Positions 29,903-42,501 are shown, numbered from the stretch's first letter. The stretch is 47,274 nucleotides of DNA from an uncultured Methylococcaceae bacterium (GCA_903927955.1 CAIYOW010000028.1:1-47274); one strand, 5' to 3'. The notes: a model not told the origin generated them from the letters alone. Numbers and translations are program-made.

Positions 29903-30289
29903 ATGAAAAATTGCGTTAAACTATTGCTGTTAGCAGCAGCTTTCCAGTCACTTACTGCAAGCGCTGACATCCCACTCAAGGATAATTCTGAATTGATAGG
30001 AAAATGGAACCTTTATGCAGAGGCCGCTAAAGTTGACGGCGAAAAAAAAGCTGTTAAGGTGGAATGGGAGTTCCAAAAAGACGGGACACTGGTGACGACT
30101 GCAACTGACTCAGTGGGTCGTACCAAGGAAATGAAAATAGCCATTAAGTATGCTGTTGAAAATGGCGAACTAAAAAAACAAGCAACCCCAGGACGCGAAA
30201 AGTACGAATCATGTAAAGTCGTCGAAAAAGAAGGCTCTAACATGGTGTTAAAATGTACATATCTTTACTTTTTTCTAACAAAACTATAA
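29903..30289 (+). CDS. Secreted hypothetical protein, lipocalin-like
   Basis: Signal peptide MKNCVKLLLLAAAFQSLTASA; LIGKWNLYAE...VEWEFQKDGTLVTT pattern. Confidence 0.6.
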   Translation: MKNCVKLLLLAAAFQSLTASADIPLKDNSELIGKWNLYAEAAKVDGEKKAVKVEWEFQKDGTLVTTATDSVGRTKEMKIAIKYAVENGELKKQATPGREKYESCKVVEKEGSNMVLKCTYLYFFLTKL

Positions 30290-30310
30290 TAAAATTATAA
30301 AGGTACAACT

Positions 30311-30754
30311 ATGATTGGTGCAATGGTAATGATTTTTGTAGCTATCTGGATTTATCAGTCGGCTATAAAAAACAACACGGGCAATGCTGTAATGTGGGCA
30401 TGTATCGCCGCTGGCGTATTTATGGCTTCGCAATTGTTATTGGTGAATTTCCAAGTTTTTCTTCTGGAAGAATTTAGATCCGACAAAGGCGGCGAAAATT
30501 ACGAAAGGGATTTGACCAGCATTGGCGACAGAAAAAATGAAGGCGGGTTTCAATCAGGCGGCGGTGTGTTCTTGTCGCTGCTTTTAGAATTTATGCCACC
30601 TGTCGTCGGCCTGTTGCTTGCCGCTGTTATCCGCGCTGTATTTATGCTAAAACAAGGCATATCTATCAATACTTTGTTTGGTGGTATCGTAGAGATGTTC
30701 ACCGAGACGTTTGCTAGCATTGTTAATTCTTTTAAAGAAGGCTTAAAAAAATAA
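30311..30754 (+). CDS. Hypothetical membrane protein
   Basis: 147 aa, several TM segments; 21 bp after the preceding ORF. Confidence 0.6.
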   Translation: MIGAMVMIFVAIWIYQSAIKNNTGNAVMWACIAAGVFMASQLLLVNFQVFLLEEFRSDKGGENYERDLTSIGDRKNEGGFQSGGGVFLSLLLEFMPPVVGLLLAAVIRAVFMLKQGISINTLFGGIVEMFTETFASIVNSFKEGLKK

Positions 30755-30776
30755 GCCCTCCGCAATGCCCGAACAG

Positions 30777-30808
30777 TAAAAAAGCCCAAGCATGCTTGGG
30801 CTTTTTTA
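30777..30808. terminator. Intrinsic terminator
   Basis: aaaaaagcccaagcatgcttgggcttttttat. Confidence 0.85.
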
Positions 30809-30855
30809 TGTTTTTTTGGATCAGTTAAGTGAGTTCCATTGGCTTGACCGCAAGC

Positions 30856-31044
30856 CTACCCCAAAACGATTGACACCAATGTCACTATTGCCGCAATAAA
30901 AATAACAGTAAACACAATACCTGCTATCAGGTAGGTTTTTAGTGAGCCTTGTTCGAAATCCCTTTTTCTGTTCTCTTCACTTTGCACGCCCATAAATGCC
31001 GCGAGCACACTTTTGAATACCTGTATGATGGTTGGTTTTGACAT
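30856..31044 (-). CDS. DUF2970-like small membrane protein
   Basis: MSKPTIIQVFKSVLAAFMGVQSEENRKRDFEQGSLKTYLIAGIVFTVIFIAAIVTLV. Confidence 0.8.
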   Translation of the reverse strand: MSKPTIIQVFKSVLAAFMGVQSEENRKRDFEQGSLKTYLIAGIVFTVIFIAAIVTLVSIVLG

Positions 31045-31136
31045 AGTAGTCTCCATTAAAAACAGCTGAAAATAATAATCTTTGGCGTTATATTAAGCAA
31101 CCGCAAACCGATTTCATCCCTAATAAACCGACTGCC

Positions 31137-34100
31137 ATGAACAACACAGCCCTTTTAACACAACACCTGTCCCAACGCATCCTGTTTTTGGACGGTGCAA
31201 TGGGAACAATGATCCAAAGCTACAAGCTGGAAGAGAAAGACTATCGCGGCAGCCGCTTTGCCAATTGGCAGATGGATTTAAAAGGCAACAATGACTTATT
31301 GACGCTGACCCAACCGGATATTATCAAAGCTATCCACTGCGCCTATTTTGCCGCCGGCACCGATATTGTCGAGACCAACACCTTCAACTCCAATAGCATT
31401 GGCATGGCTGATTATGGCATGGAGCAACTGGTGTACGAACTGAATGTGGCGGGCGCCACGTTAGCCCGGCAAGCCGCCGATGAGTATACCGCCAAAAACC
31501 CCGACAAGCCGCGCTTTGTCGCCGGTGTATTGGGACCCACCAGCCGCACCGCATCGATGTCGCCGGATGTCAACGACCCTGGCTTCCGCAACATATCCTT
31601 TGATGAATTGGTGGTCACCTACACTGAGGCCACTCGCGGGCTGGTTGACGGGGGAGCTGACATTATCTTGATTGAGACTATTTTCGACACGCTCAACGCC
31701 AAGGCCGCTGCGTTTGCTGTCGCCAATGTCTTTGACAGGATGGGTTATCAACTGCCTGTAATGATCTCAGGCACTATTACCGATGCCTCAGGGCGCACCC
31801 TATCTGGGCAGACCGTTGCCGCATTTTGGCATTCGCTTAAACATGTACAACCTATTTCTTTTGGCTTTAACTGTGCATTAGGGGCGAAAGAGCTGCGCCA
31901 ATATATTGCCGAATTATCGGCAATTGCGGACACCCATGTTTCCGCCCATCCCAACGCCGGATTACCCAATGAGTTTGGCGAATACGACGAATCGCCCGAA
32001 GCGATGGCACAAGAAATTGCCGAATGGGCAGCCAGCGGTTATTTGAACATTATCGGCGGCTGTTGTGGCACAAGCCCCGCACACATACAAGCCATAGCCG
32101 AAGCGGTACAAAAGTACCCGCCCCGCGCTGTGCCCGACTTGCCCAAACAATGCCGCTTGTCGGGCTTGGAAGCCATGTCCATTGCCGCCGACAGCTTGTT
32201 TGTCAACGTTGGCGAGCGCACGAATATCACCGGATCGGCAGCATTCAAGCGCCTGATCATTGAAGGGGATTATGAAACCGCTTTAGATGTGGCCCGGCAA
32301 CAAGTGGAAAACGGCGCGCAAATCATCGATATTAATATGGATGAAGGGATGCTGGACTCCAAAACCGCTATGGTCAGGTTTTTATTGTTGATCGCGTCAG
32401 AACCTGATATTGCCAAAATCCCCATTATGCTGGACTCTTCCAAATGGGATATTCTGGAAGCCGGTTTAAAATGCATCCAAGGCAAAGGGATCGTCAATTC
32501 AATTTCTATGAAAGAAGGTGAAGCCGCGTTCATACACCAAGCACGCTTGGTGAAACGCTACGGTGCCGCCGTCATTGTCATGGCTTTTGATGAAGAAGGG
32601 CAAGCGGACACGCAAGCCCGCAAAGTCGAAATTTGTCAACGCGCCTATAAAATATTAGTCGAACAGGTGGGCTTTCCGCCAGAAGACATTATTTTTGACC
32701 CTAATATCTTCGCCATTGCCACCGGCATCGACGAACATAATAATTATGGTGTGGATTTTATTGAGGCTACCCGCACTATCAAACAGACCCTGCCTTACGC
32801 GCTGATATCCGGCGGCGTTTCTAACGTGTCTTTTTCATTCCGTGGCAACAATCTGATGCGCGAAGCCATTCACGCGGTCTTTTTGTACCATGCCGTTCGG
32901 GCCGGCATGTCCATGGGCATTGTCAATGCCGGACAATTGGCCATTTATGAAGACATACCCACCGAGTTACGCGATGCGGTCGAAGCTGTGATTTTGAACC
33001 GTAATGCCGCTGCAACGGAAACATTGTTGGGGCTTGCCGAAAAATACCGGGATGATGGCACTCATGATGCCAAACCTGAAGAGCAGGCGTGGCGCAGTTG
33101 GCCGGTTGCCCAGCGTTTGGAATATGCATTGGTCAAAGGCATCACCGACTTTATCGACGAAGACACCGAAGCGGCGCGGCTAGAAGCCGCCCGCCCGTTG
33201 CACGTCATTGAAGGGCCGCTGATGGCAGGTATGAACGTGGTGGGCGACTTGTTCGGCGCGGGCAAAATGTTTCTGCCGCAAGTCGTCAAATCAGCTCGGG
33301 TGATGAAAAAATCAGTGGCTTATCTGATGCCATTCATGGAAGCCGATAAAGTGGCCGGTGACCGTCAGACCAATGGCAAAATTTTAATGGCGACGGTCAA
33401 AGGCGATGTCCATGACATTGGCAAGAACATCGTCGGCGTAGTGTTGCAATGCAATAATTACGAAGTGATTGACTTAGGCGTGATGGTGGCGGCGGAAAAA
33501 ATACTGCAGACTGCCCGCTTGGAAAATGTTGATATTATTGGCCTGAGCGGACTTATCACGCCGTCGCTGGACGAAATGGTGCATGTTGCCAAAGAGATGC
33601 AACGGCAAGGTTTCACCATTCCGCTGATGATCGGCGGGGCCACCACCTCGCGCGCCCATACCGCCGTTAAAATCGAACCGAATTATACCGGCACCACGGT
33701 TTATGTCAGTGATGCTTCACGCGCGGTCGGTGTGGCAGGCAATTTGTTAAGCGCCGAAGCACTAGCCGATTATGCCGCCCAGTTACGCAATGAATATGCC
33801 GAGGTGCGTGAACGCCACAAAGGTAAACAAGCACAAACCAAACAACATCCGTTGGCGAAAGCCAGGGACAACAAATACCAATGGCTTGCACACGAGCCGG
33901 TCAAGCCCAAATTTTTAGGCGTGAGAGTCATTGATGATGTCAGTCCGGCCATATTGGCCGACTACATCGACTGGTCACCTTTTTTCCAAACATGGGAAAT
34001 GGCGGGCAGCTATCCGAAAATTCTCGATGATGTGGTCATTGGCAGTGAGGCGCGCAAATTGTTTCATGACGCGCAAGCCATGTTGCAACAGCTGATTGCC

Positions 34101-34811
34101 GAAAACTGGCTAGGAGTGCGTGCCGTGGTTGGTTTTTTCCCTGCCCACAGCGATGGTGACGATGTGTTGTTGTACAGCGATGAAACACGTTCTGAAATTA
34201 GGGCAACCCTGCACCATTTGCGCCAGCAAAACATCAAGGCCCCGGGCCGCCCCAACTATTGTCTGGCGGATTTTATTGCCCCAAAAGACAGTGGTGTAGC
34301 CGATTATATCGGTGGCTTTGCTGTAACTACGGGCATTGGCATTGAAACCAAGCTGGCGGAATTTGAACAACACCACGATGACTATAGTGCCATTATGCTG
34401 AAAGCGCTCGCCGACCGCCTCGCTGAAGCATTTGCCGAATACCTGCATCTGTTGGTCAGGAAAGACTATTGGGGCTATGCTGAACAAGAAGCACACGACT
34501 ATGAGCAGCTGATTAATGAGGCTTATCAAGGTATCCGCCCTGCCCCCGGTTATCCCGCCTGCCCTGACCACACCGAAAAAGAAAAACTGTTCGCGCTGTT
34601 GGATGTCACTGCCAACACCAGCATCATGCTGACTGAAAGCTATGCCATGTACCCTGCCTCTGCGGTAAGCGGCTGGTATTTTGCCCATGCTGACGCGCAA
34701 TACTTCAACGTCGGCAAGATTGACAGCGACCAGCTTAGCGATTATGCCCAACGCAAAGTCATTACAGAAGAAGTGGCGGCACGTTGGCTGGCGGCGCATT
34801 TGCATCATTAA
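31137..34811 (+). CDS. metH: Cobalamin-dependent methionine synthase
   Basis: 1224 aa; [67 protein letters not shown]-terminal activation domain. Confidence 0.97.
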   Translation: MNNTALLTQHLSQRILFLDGAMGTMIQSYKLEEKDYRGSRFANWQMDLKGNNDLLTLTQPDIIKAIHCAYFAAGTDIVETNTFNSNSIGMADYGMEQLVYELNVAGATLARQAADEYTAKNPDKPRFVAGVLGPTSRTASMSPDVNDPGFRNISFDELVVTYTEATRGLVDGGADIILIETIFDTLNAKAAAFAVANVFDRMGYQLPVMISGTITDASGRTLSGQTVAAFWHSLKHVQPISFGFNCALGAKELRQYIAELSAIADTHVSAHPNAGLPNEFGEYDESPEAMAQEIAEWAASGYLNIIGGCCGTSPAHIQAIAEAVQKYPPRAVPDLPKQCRLSGLEAMSIAADSLFVNVGERTNITGSAAFKRLIIEGDYETALDVARQQVENGAQIIDINMDEGMLDSKTAMVRFLLLIASEPDIAKIPIMLDSSKWDILEAGLKCIQGKGIVNSISMKEGEAAFIHQARLVKRYGAAVIVMAFDEEGQADTQARKVEICQRAYKILVEQVGFPPEDIIFDPNIFAIATGIDEHNNYGVDFIEATRTIKQTLPYALISGGVSNVSFSFRGNNLMREAIHAVFLYHAVRAGMSMGIVNAGQLAIYEDIPTELRDAVEAVILNRNAAATETLLGLAEKYRDDGTHDAKPEEQAWRSWPVAQRLEYALVKGITDFIDEDTEAARLEAARPLHVIEGPLMAGMNVVGDLFGAGKMFLPQVVKSARVMKKSVAYLMPFMEADKVAGDRQTNGKILMATVKGDVHDIGKNIVGVVLQCNNYEVIDLGVMVAAEKILQTARLENVDIIGLSGLITPSLDEMVHVAKEMQRQGFTIPLMIGGATTSRAHTAVKIEPNYTGTTVYVSDASRAVGVAGNLLSAEALADYAAQLRNEYAEVRERHKGKQAQTKQHPLAKARDNKYQWLAHEPVKPKFLGVRVIDDVSPAILADYIDWSPFFQTWEMAGSYPKILDDVVIGSEARKLFHDAQAMLQQLIAENWLGVRAVVGFFPAHSDGDDVLLYSDETRSEIRATLHHLRQQNIKAPGRPNYCLADFIAPKDSGVADYIGGFAVTTGIGIETKLAEFEQHHDDYSAIMLKALADRLAEAFAEYLHLLVRKDYWGYAEQEAHDYEQLINEAYQGIRPAPGYPACPDHTEKEKLFALLDVTANTSIMLTESYAMYPASAVSGWYFAHADAQYFNVGKIDSDQLSDYAQRKVITEEVAARWLAAHLHH

Positions 34812-35021
34812 CTGACCGACATCCAAATAGGGGCGGGGCTTAGACAACTGGCTTGCTGGCGCGACATTATGCTGCTGGCTGTTCACCATCAGCATTTAAT
34901 TTGACAGCGTGGGCACAAACAGCGTGCCCACCTTACGGGAACTACGGGCTGTCACACAGCACACCCTGGCAAAAAAATCGCCCGCTTCGCGGGAAAAGCA
35001 AATAGTTAAAGGGTTAAATAG

Positions 35022-35999
35022 TTAAAAAGCCCGAACAGCGCGCACTGCCAGCGCGTAGTTCTTATTGCCGTTGCCCTGGTAGCCACCGCCAAAGCTCTGA
35101 CCCCACGCGTAGCTGTAGTCGTACTCACTCGAACTCCAGTAATTGTTACTGGCAAAACCACCCACAACGGCTTGGTTCAGGTACAGTTGGTTCAGCTCGT
35201 CCTTGGACGGCAAGTACCAGTCGCTATAACCGCCCAGCACCAGGTCGTCACACAGTTTGGCGGCATAGCTGCCTGCCCCTTGGGCTTTGACGATGGCGGT
35301 GGTGTTGGCCTGGCCCGTGCCGATGGCGGTGCCGGTCGCGCCGGTGGTGGAGAAACTGCCATTCCACCATCGCATGACTGCACTTTGGTCGGTTGGTGCG
35401 GCAATCAGGCCGTGCTGCTTGCTGCTGTCAATGTAAAATATCTTGCCGCCTTGGTAGCTTTGGCCAATGGAGAACACGGGCGGCGGGGTGACGGTGCTTT
35501 GGTAGACAAGCTTGGCAATACCCAGTTGGTGGGTGTTGCTGATGTTGCTGGCGTTGATGCTGACATAACCGGATGGGGTAAATGTCCAGCTGGTGGCCGC
35601 TTGGTTGTTGAGCATCAGCTGCACCCAGCTGTTGGCGGTGATGGATTGGTCAACCACAACTTGATAACAGGGGTAAGTAGGATCGGTGCTGGAGCAGGCA
35701 GTGTTGCCCACTGCATTGCCTTTAGGGTAAAGGGTGTAAGTGGCGCGGACGGCGTTGCTGTTGGCGGGTATTTGCGCCCAGAGTTTATAAGTGCCTGCTG
35801 CGGGGGCTGTCCAAGTGACGTTTTCAGTGCTGCCGCCAACCAGCTCAATGGCTTGGGTGTTGCTGACGGCGGGATAAATTTGGGTGCCGGCAGGCGGGGC
35901 GGGCGTTGCCGCCACTGCGGCGGTCAGGTTAAAAACCACCAGCAACAACGCGGCGGCTAACTGGCTAATGGGGTTTAATCGGGCGGTGCTTTGCTGCAT
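35022..35999 (-). CDS. Secreted protein with C-terminal DUF1566 (Lcl-like) domain
   Basis: Signal peptide; GGKIFYIDSSKQHGLIAAPTDQS, CDDLVLGGYSDWYLPSKDELNQLY, NNYWSSSEYDYSYAW...NYALAVRAVRAF. Confidence 0.82.
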   Translation of the reverse strand: MQQSTARLNPISQLAAALLLVVFNLTAAVAATPAPPAGTQIYPAVSNTQAIELVGGSTENVTWTAPAAGTYKLWAQIPANSNAVRATYTLYPKGNAVGNTACSSTDPTYPCYQVVVDQSITANSWVQLMLNNQAATSWTFTPSGYVSINASNISNTHQLGIAKLVYQSTVTPPPVFSIGQSYQGGKIFYIDSSKQHGLIAAPTDQSAVMRWWNGSFSTTGATGTAIGTGQANTTAIVKAQGAGSYAAKLCDDLVLGGYSDWYLPSKDELNQLYLNQAVVGGFASNNYWSSSEYDYSYAWGQSFGGGYQGNGNKNYALAVRAVRAF

Positions 36000-36294
36000 A
36001 ATGTGGCCTCAAAGATATTGTAAAGACAGTAGGTTTGCCCTAACTGGCAGGCTATTTATAAACGATGCCATTACCCTGTGCAAGTTTTTTTGTCGGACGA
36101 CACTATCTAAACAAGCTTTCGCAAAAATAGCGATTCCCCGCGATGTTGAAAAAATAACCCGCATGTGGCGTGGCACAATCCGGATACTTTGCTGTTTTGT
36201 TGGACAGATAACGTGAACATATAAATTGTGTTGTTGGGGTTCGTTCCTCACCCCAACCTACGAGCTAATCTTGGGCATGGCCCGCTGCCACACT

Positions 36295-36329
36295 ATGCGC
36301 CTAACTGCAATACAGACCCAAGCCATCCG
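36295..36329 (+). pseudogene. 5' fragment of a MntA-type nucleotidyltransferase antitoxin, interrupted by the IS
   Basis: ATGCGCCTAACTGCAATACAGACCCAAGCCATCCG = MRLTAIQTQAI(R); joins in frame with 37586.. after removing the IS and one direct-repeat copy. Confidence 0.85.
36320..36329 (+). repeat. Left target-site duplication AAGCCATCCG
   Basis: Identical to 37576..37585. Confidence 0.92.
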
Positions 36330-37575
36330 TAGGGCAATCGCATTAAAACACTATTGACAAAAGCGTTAAAATAGTCAATTTCCTACGAATGCCAATGCAA
36401 CCAACTACAACGACAGCCTCAATCGTTAAGCATTTTTCTTCAATTAAAGATCCGCGTATCAATCGGAAAAAACTTCACAAACTGGATGATATTTTTTTTA
36501 TCACTCTCTGCGCGGTCATTTGTGGTGCTAATGATTGGGTATCCATAGAAATGTTTGGCAATGCCAAAAAGGCCTGGTTTACCGAAGTTTTAGGATTGGA
36601 ACATGGTATCCCATCGCACGATACATTTGGTAATGTATTTGCGATGATTGATACAGAGCAGTTTAGCCAATGTTTCAGTAACTGGTCAGCCGATTTGGCT
36701 AATCTAAGTGGGGGAGAAATCATAGCGATTGATGGTAAGTGTCTTCGTCGCAGCATGGACACAGCCTCCAAAAAAGCAGCTATTTACATGGTTAGCGCAT
36801 GGGCTAGCGAAAATCAGTTAGTGTTGGGGCAACAAAAAGTAGATGAAAAGTCTAATGAAATTACAGCTATCCCCAAGCTGTTGATGCGATTAGACATGAC
36901 AGGGGCAGTAGTGACGATGGATGCGATGGGATGCCAAACCAAAGTGGCCGAACAAATCATGACTCAAGGCGGTGATTACATGCTCAGCCTAAAGGGTAAT
37001 CAAGGTAATTTGCATAAAGATGTAAAATTGTTTTTTGAATCAGAAAATACATGTCCTGCTATAGGACATGAAAGTTATGATGGTGGACATGGCCGGATTG
37101 AGACCCGTACGGTACGGGCATCAGCGGATATTGATTGGCTAAAAAGATTACACCCTCAATGGCTTGGTCTCAAAAGTATTGTGGCCGTGACAGCCAAACG
37201 CGAATGCCCGGGAAATACAACAGAAGAAACGCGTTACTTCATCAGTAGTCTGGACGCGACTAACCCCAAAAGACTTGGACAAGTGATTCGCGCACACTGG
37301 GGAATTGAAAATAACTTACATTGGGTTTTGGACTATGCATTTGATGAAGATTCGCAACGGACAAGGGCCGGTCACAGTGACGCCAACATGGCGATTATCA
37401 GACATGTCGCCCTCAACTTGGTCAAAGCTGAAACAACCGCTAAAGTCGGCATCAAAAATAAGCGTCTCAAAGCGGGGTGGGATGAGCATTATTTATTGAA
37501 AGTCATGCTCGGCGGCGGCAACTAAAGTTTATGCCGATGATTTATATCGCATTAAATTTTAATGCGATTACCCTG
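36330..37575 (+). mobile_element. ISAs1-family insertion sequence
   Basis: TIRs AGGGCAATCGCATTAAAA (36331-36348) and reverse complement AGGGTAATCGCATTAAAA (37557-37574), flanked by a perfect 10-bp direct repeat. Confidence 0.92.
36389..37525 (+). CDS. ISAs1-family transposase
   Basis: 378 aa; FSSIKDPRINRKKLHKLDDIFFITLCAVICGANDWVSIEMFG, IPSHDTFGNVFAMID, IAIDGKCLRRSMD, HWGIENNLHWVLDYAFDEDSQRTRAGHSDANMAIIRHVALNL. Confidence 0.96.
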   Translation: MPMQPTTTTASIVKHFSSIKDPRINRKKLHKLDDIFFITLCAVICGANDWVSIEMFGNAKKAWFTEVLGLEHGIPSHDTFGNVFAMIDTEQFSQCFSNWSADLANLSGGEIIAIDGKCLRRSMDTASKKAAIYMVSAWASENQLVLGQQKVDEKSNEITAIPKLLMRLDMTGAVVTMDAMGCQTKVAEQIMTQGGDYMLSLKGNQGNLHKDVKLFFESENTCPAIGHESYDGGHGRIETRTVRASADIDWLKRLHPQWLGLKSIVAVTAKRECPGNTTEETRYFISSLDATNPKRLGQVIRAHWGIENNLHWVLDYAFDEDSQRTRAGHSDANMAIIRHVALNLVKAETTAKVGIKNKRLKAGWDEHYLLKVMLGGGN

Positions 37576-37585
37576 AAGCCATCCG
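37576..37585 (+). repeat. Right target-site duplication AAGCCATCCG
   Basis: Identical to 36320..36329. Confidence 0.92.
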
Positions 37586-37859
37586 CGAAACCGCCCAAGC
37601 CTGTTTTGGTGCAGGTGTGCATGTCTGGTTATTTGGCTCCAGAGTGGACGACTACGCTAAGGGCGGCGATATTGACTTGTACATAGAACCCCAGATGGAC
37701 AATGCAGTCGACTTGATTACCGCGAAGTTGCTTTTTTTGCGTGACCTGCATAAAAAAATCGGCCAGCAAAAAATTGACGTGGTGTTAAAACGACCTAATA
37801 GCACAATTGATTTACCGGTCTACCAGATTGCCAAACAAACAGGTATACAGTTGCAATGA
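37576..37859 (+). pseudogene. 3' part of the MntA-type nucleotidyltransferase antitoxin gene
   Basis: ...ETAQACFGAGVHVWLFGSRVDDYAKGGDIDLYIE (GSx9DxD); a truncated reading frame from GTG 37617 remains open. Confidence 0.85.
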
Positions 37860-38324
37860 CCGACATCTTAAGATGAAATAGAAAAAAACTGTAACCGCCA
37901 TGCCGACCGCCTAAGCTGGGCCATGACCCAGCTACAGCCACATTGGCCGTTTTCGGCTACCTCTTTAAACCAATTGTCTGATATGGATTTGGCCATACTT
38001 GATCAATTTGCAAGCCGTTTTGGCAAGTTGCAGGATGTAATGGGGGCAAAGTTATTTCCGGCGGTATTGGAACTGACTAAAGAACCGGGCGATTTAAAAG
38101 CCTTTATCGACAAGCTGTACCGCCTAGAAAAGATAGGGGCTATTGCATCGGCCGATAATTGGCTATTAATGAGAGAAATCAGCAATGTCTTTTCACATGA
38201 CTATACCGATGACCCCCATTTACAAGCAGAAATGCTGAATAAAGCATACCAACTGGCAGGGCAACTGTTGGTTGTGTTGACCACCCTAATGGCATTTGTC
38301 GCGCCGTATAGAGAAAAACGGTAA
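37856..38324 (+). pseudogene. HepT-type HEPN toxin gene, apparently frameshifted near its 5' end
   Basis: ATGA overlap with the mntA stop; ATG ACC GAC ATC TTA AGA TGA stops after six codons. Removing one A at 37870/37871 gives MTDILDEIEKNCNRHADRLSWAMTQLQPHWPF..., continuous with the 133-aa ORF 37923..38324. Confidence 0.7.
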
Positions 38325-38415
38325 TAGCAGCAGTTTTTGCCGCTTAAAGGAACTGACATTACCGCACCGCTTGCAATTCTCGCGTATTTCCTTTAACTTA
38401 GACAGACATCCGTAA

Positions 38416-40413
<1,998 letters not shown>

Positions 40414-40484
40414 CGGTTAAGCCCTAGTGCTTGTGCGGCAAGCCGGCCGCACAAGCACCACCTTTGAATGATGCCAGGCCATCA

Positions 40485-42056
40485 TTATCTGACCATCAAA
40501 TGGCTGGGGCGTAGGCCCGTTAACCATAACGCCGCACTGTAAACCACTCCTCCCAGCACTATCCATTTCAGCAGGTTTAGCACCCGCGCCAGCGATCCCC
40601 ACTGTTGCCACCAATTAACATCAACCAGACAATACAAGACAGCGAACAGGGCTGCATTAGCCAATAACAGGCGGCCCGCAAACAACAGCCATCCGCTAGA
40701 CGGCTGATAGACCTTGTGGTCAATCAATATTTTCAACAGCCACACGCCATTTAAAAGTGCCCCCAGTGAGGTTGCCAATGCCAAACCGGCATGAGCCAGT
40801 GGAAACACCAGCAGCGCATTTAATGCCAAACTGACCAACATGGCGTACATGCCAATCCGCATAGGGATTTGATACTCATGACGGGCGCTAAAACCCGGCA
40901 CCAGCACTTTTATCATCAGATAACCCAATAAGCCAATAGCATAAGCTTTTAAGCTTTCGCCAGAACGATGCACATCGTCAAGGCTAAAGTCGTGGTACTG
41001 GAACAATGTTGACAACATGGGTTCCGCCAGCACCATCAGGCCAATAGTGGCGGGAAGCCCCACCAGCAGTGCCAGACGCAAACTCCAGTCAATGGCATTG
41101 GAAAATCCGGCTGGATTTTCGTCGGCATGATGTTTGGCAAGCACAGGTAGCGTTACCGTACCCAACGCCAGCCCTAAAATACCTAGGGGAAATTCCACCA
41201 GCCGGTCAGAATAATACAACCAAGAAACGCTGCCCACGCTTAAAAATGAGGCTACCAAGGTATCTAGCAACAAATTGATTTGCGTAACCGAAACGCTAAA
41301 AATAGCAGGCAATATTTGTTTGATTATGCGTTGCACGGCACTATCCTGAAAATCGAATTGCAAACGCGGCAATAAGCCCAGTCGGGCCAACGCGGGCAAC
41401 TGGAACAGCAATTGCACCACGCCCCCTGCCAACACGCCCCAAGCCAATGCCGTCACCGGCACTGCCAGCTTTGGGGCCAGCCAGACTGCGGTGGCGATCA
41501 TACTGAGATTAAGAAAAACTGGCGTGAGTGCCGGCACCAAAAACTGGCCGTGGGCGTTCAATATACCGCCCATAAAAGCGACCAGAACGATAAATAATAG
41601 GTAGGGGAAAGTGATCTGTAACATTTGCACCGACAAGGCGTGTTGCTCACCTTGCCAAGCAAATCCGGGTGCCAGCAGCCAAACCAGCAAGGGCGCAAGC
41701 AGGCATCCCACTACTGTCAACAATAGCAGCCACAGGCTTAATGTGCCGGTGGTTTTATTGATCAATTGCCGTAAGGCATGGGAGTCATCCTGTTGTTTGG
41801 CTTCGGCAATGATCGGCACAAAGACATGGGCGAACGCCCCTTCGGTGAACAAACGGCGCAAAAAGTTGGCTATTTTAAAGGCGACAAAAAATGCATCGGT
41901 AGCCACATCAACGCCAAACAGCCGAGCAATCAAGGTGTCGCGGACAAAGCCTAACAGCCTTGATATTAAGGTCATGGCACTGACCACCGCCGTCGATTTA
42001 AAAAGCTGTTTGCCCAAAACTAACCCCGCCAGTTGATTATAAAAATTGACAATCAT
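40485..42056 (-). CDS. murJ: Lipid II flippase MurJ (MviN)
   Basis: 523 aa; STAVVSAMTLISRLLGFVRDTLIARLFGVDVATDAFFVAFKIANFLRRLFTEGAFAHVFVPI. Confidence 0.95.
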   Translation of the reverse strand: MIVNFYNQLAGLVLGKQLFKSTAVVSAMTLISRLLGFVRDTLIARLFGVDVATDAFFVAFKIANFLRRLFTEGAFAHVFVPIIAEAKQQDDSHALRQLINKTTGTLSLWLLLLTVVGCLLAPLLVWLLAPGFAWQGEQHALSVQMLQITFPYLLFIVLVAFMGGILNAHGQFLVPALTPVFLNLSMIATAVWLAPKLAVPVTALAWGVLAGGVVQLLFQLPALARLGLLPRLQFDFQDSAVQRIIKQILPAIFSVSVTQINLLLDTLVASFLSVGSVSWLYYSDRLVEFPLGILGLALGTVTLPVLAKHHADENPAGFSNAIDWSLRLALLVGLPATIGLMVLAEPMLSTLFQYHDFSLDDVHRSGESLKAYAIGLLGYLMIKVLVPGFSARHEYQIPMRIGMYAMLVSLALNALLVFPLAHAGLALATSLGALLNGVWLLKILIDHKVYQPSSGWLLFAGRLLLANAALFAVLYCLVDVNWWQQWGSLARVLNLLKWIVLGGVVYSAALWLTGLRPSHLMVR

Positions 42057-42110
42057 AGCATTTAAAACGATAATATTGGGCTAGTTAACTTTACCAAGAT
42101 TCGAGACACT

Positions 42111-42374
42111 ATGGCTAATACAGCACAAGCTAAGAAACGTGCGAAACAAGCGGAAAAAAGCCGTGTTCGCAATGCAGGACAACGCAGCAATTTGCGTACA
42201 TTCGTTAAAAAGGTGATTGTTGCCGTTAATTCTGGCGACAAGGAAAAAGCTCAAGCAGCTTTTAAAATTGCCATGCCTATTATCGATTCTGCGGTAAACA
42301 AAGGCATCATCCACAAGAATAAAGCGGCTCGTGGCAAAAGCAGATTGAACGCCAAAGTCAAAGCTATGGCTTAA
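42111..42374 (+). CDS. rpsT: 30S ribosomal protein S20
   Basis: MANTAQAKKRAKQAEKSRVRNAGQRSNLRTFVKKV. Confidence 0.96.
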   Translation: MANTAQAKKRAKQAEKSRVRNAGQRSNLRTFVKKVIVAVNSGDKEKAQAAFKIAMPIIDSAVNKGIIHKNKAARGKSRLNAKVKAMA

Positions 42375-42407
42375 GGCTAGCTTTAACAAAGTAACTTGCC
42401 AGACGCT

Positions 42408-42443
42408 AAAAAGGCCACAACAAATAGTGTTGTGGCCTTTTTT
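42408..42443. terminator. Intrinsic terminator between rpsT and the convergent aminotransferase gene
   Basis: aaaaaggccacaacaaatagtgttgtggccttttttg. Confidence 0.85.
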
Positions 42444-42501
42444 GTTGTCCGCAAAAAATGTCACCATAACCGTCCCGTTTGAGACGGTTATGGTGGAACA
42501 T

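Noticed and set aside
34110-34895. 261-aa minus-strand ORF over the metH 3' end
   Set aside because: Antisense to the conserved MetH coding region; no recognisable protein features.
35172-35960. 262-aa plus-strand ORF antisense to the DUF1566 gene
   Set aside because: The minus-strand product has a signal peptide and clear domain signature; the plus-strand ORF is compositionally an antisense artefact.
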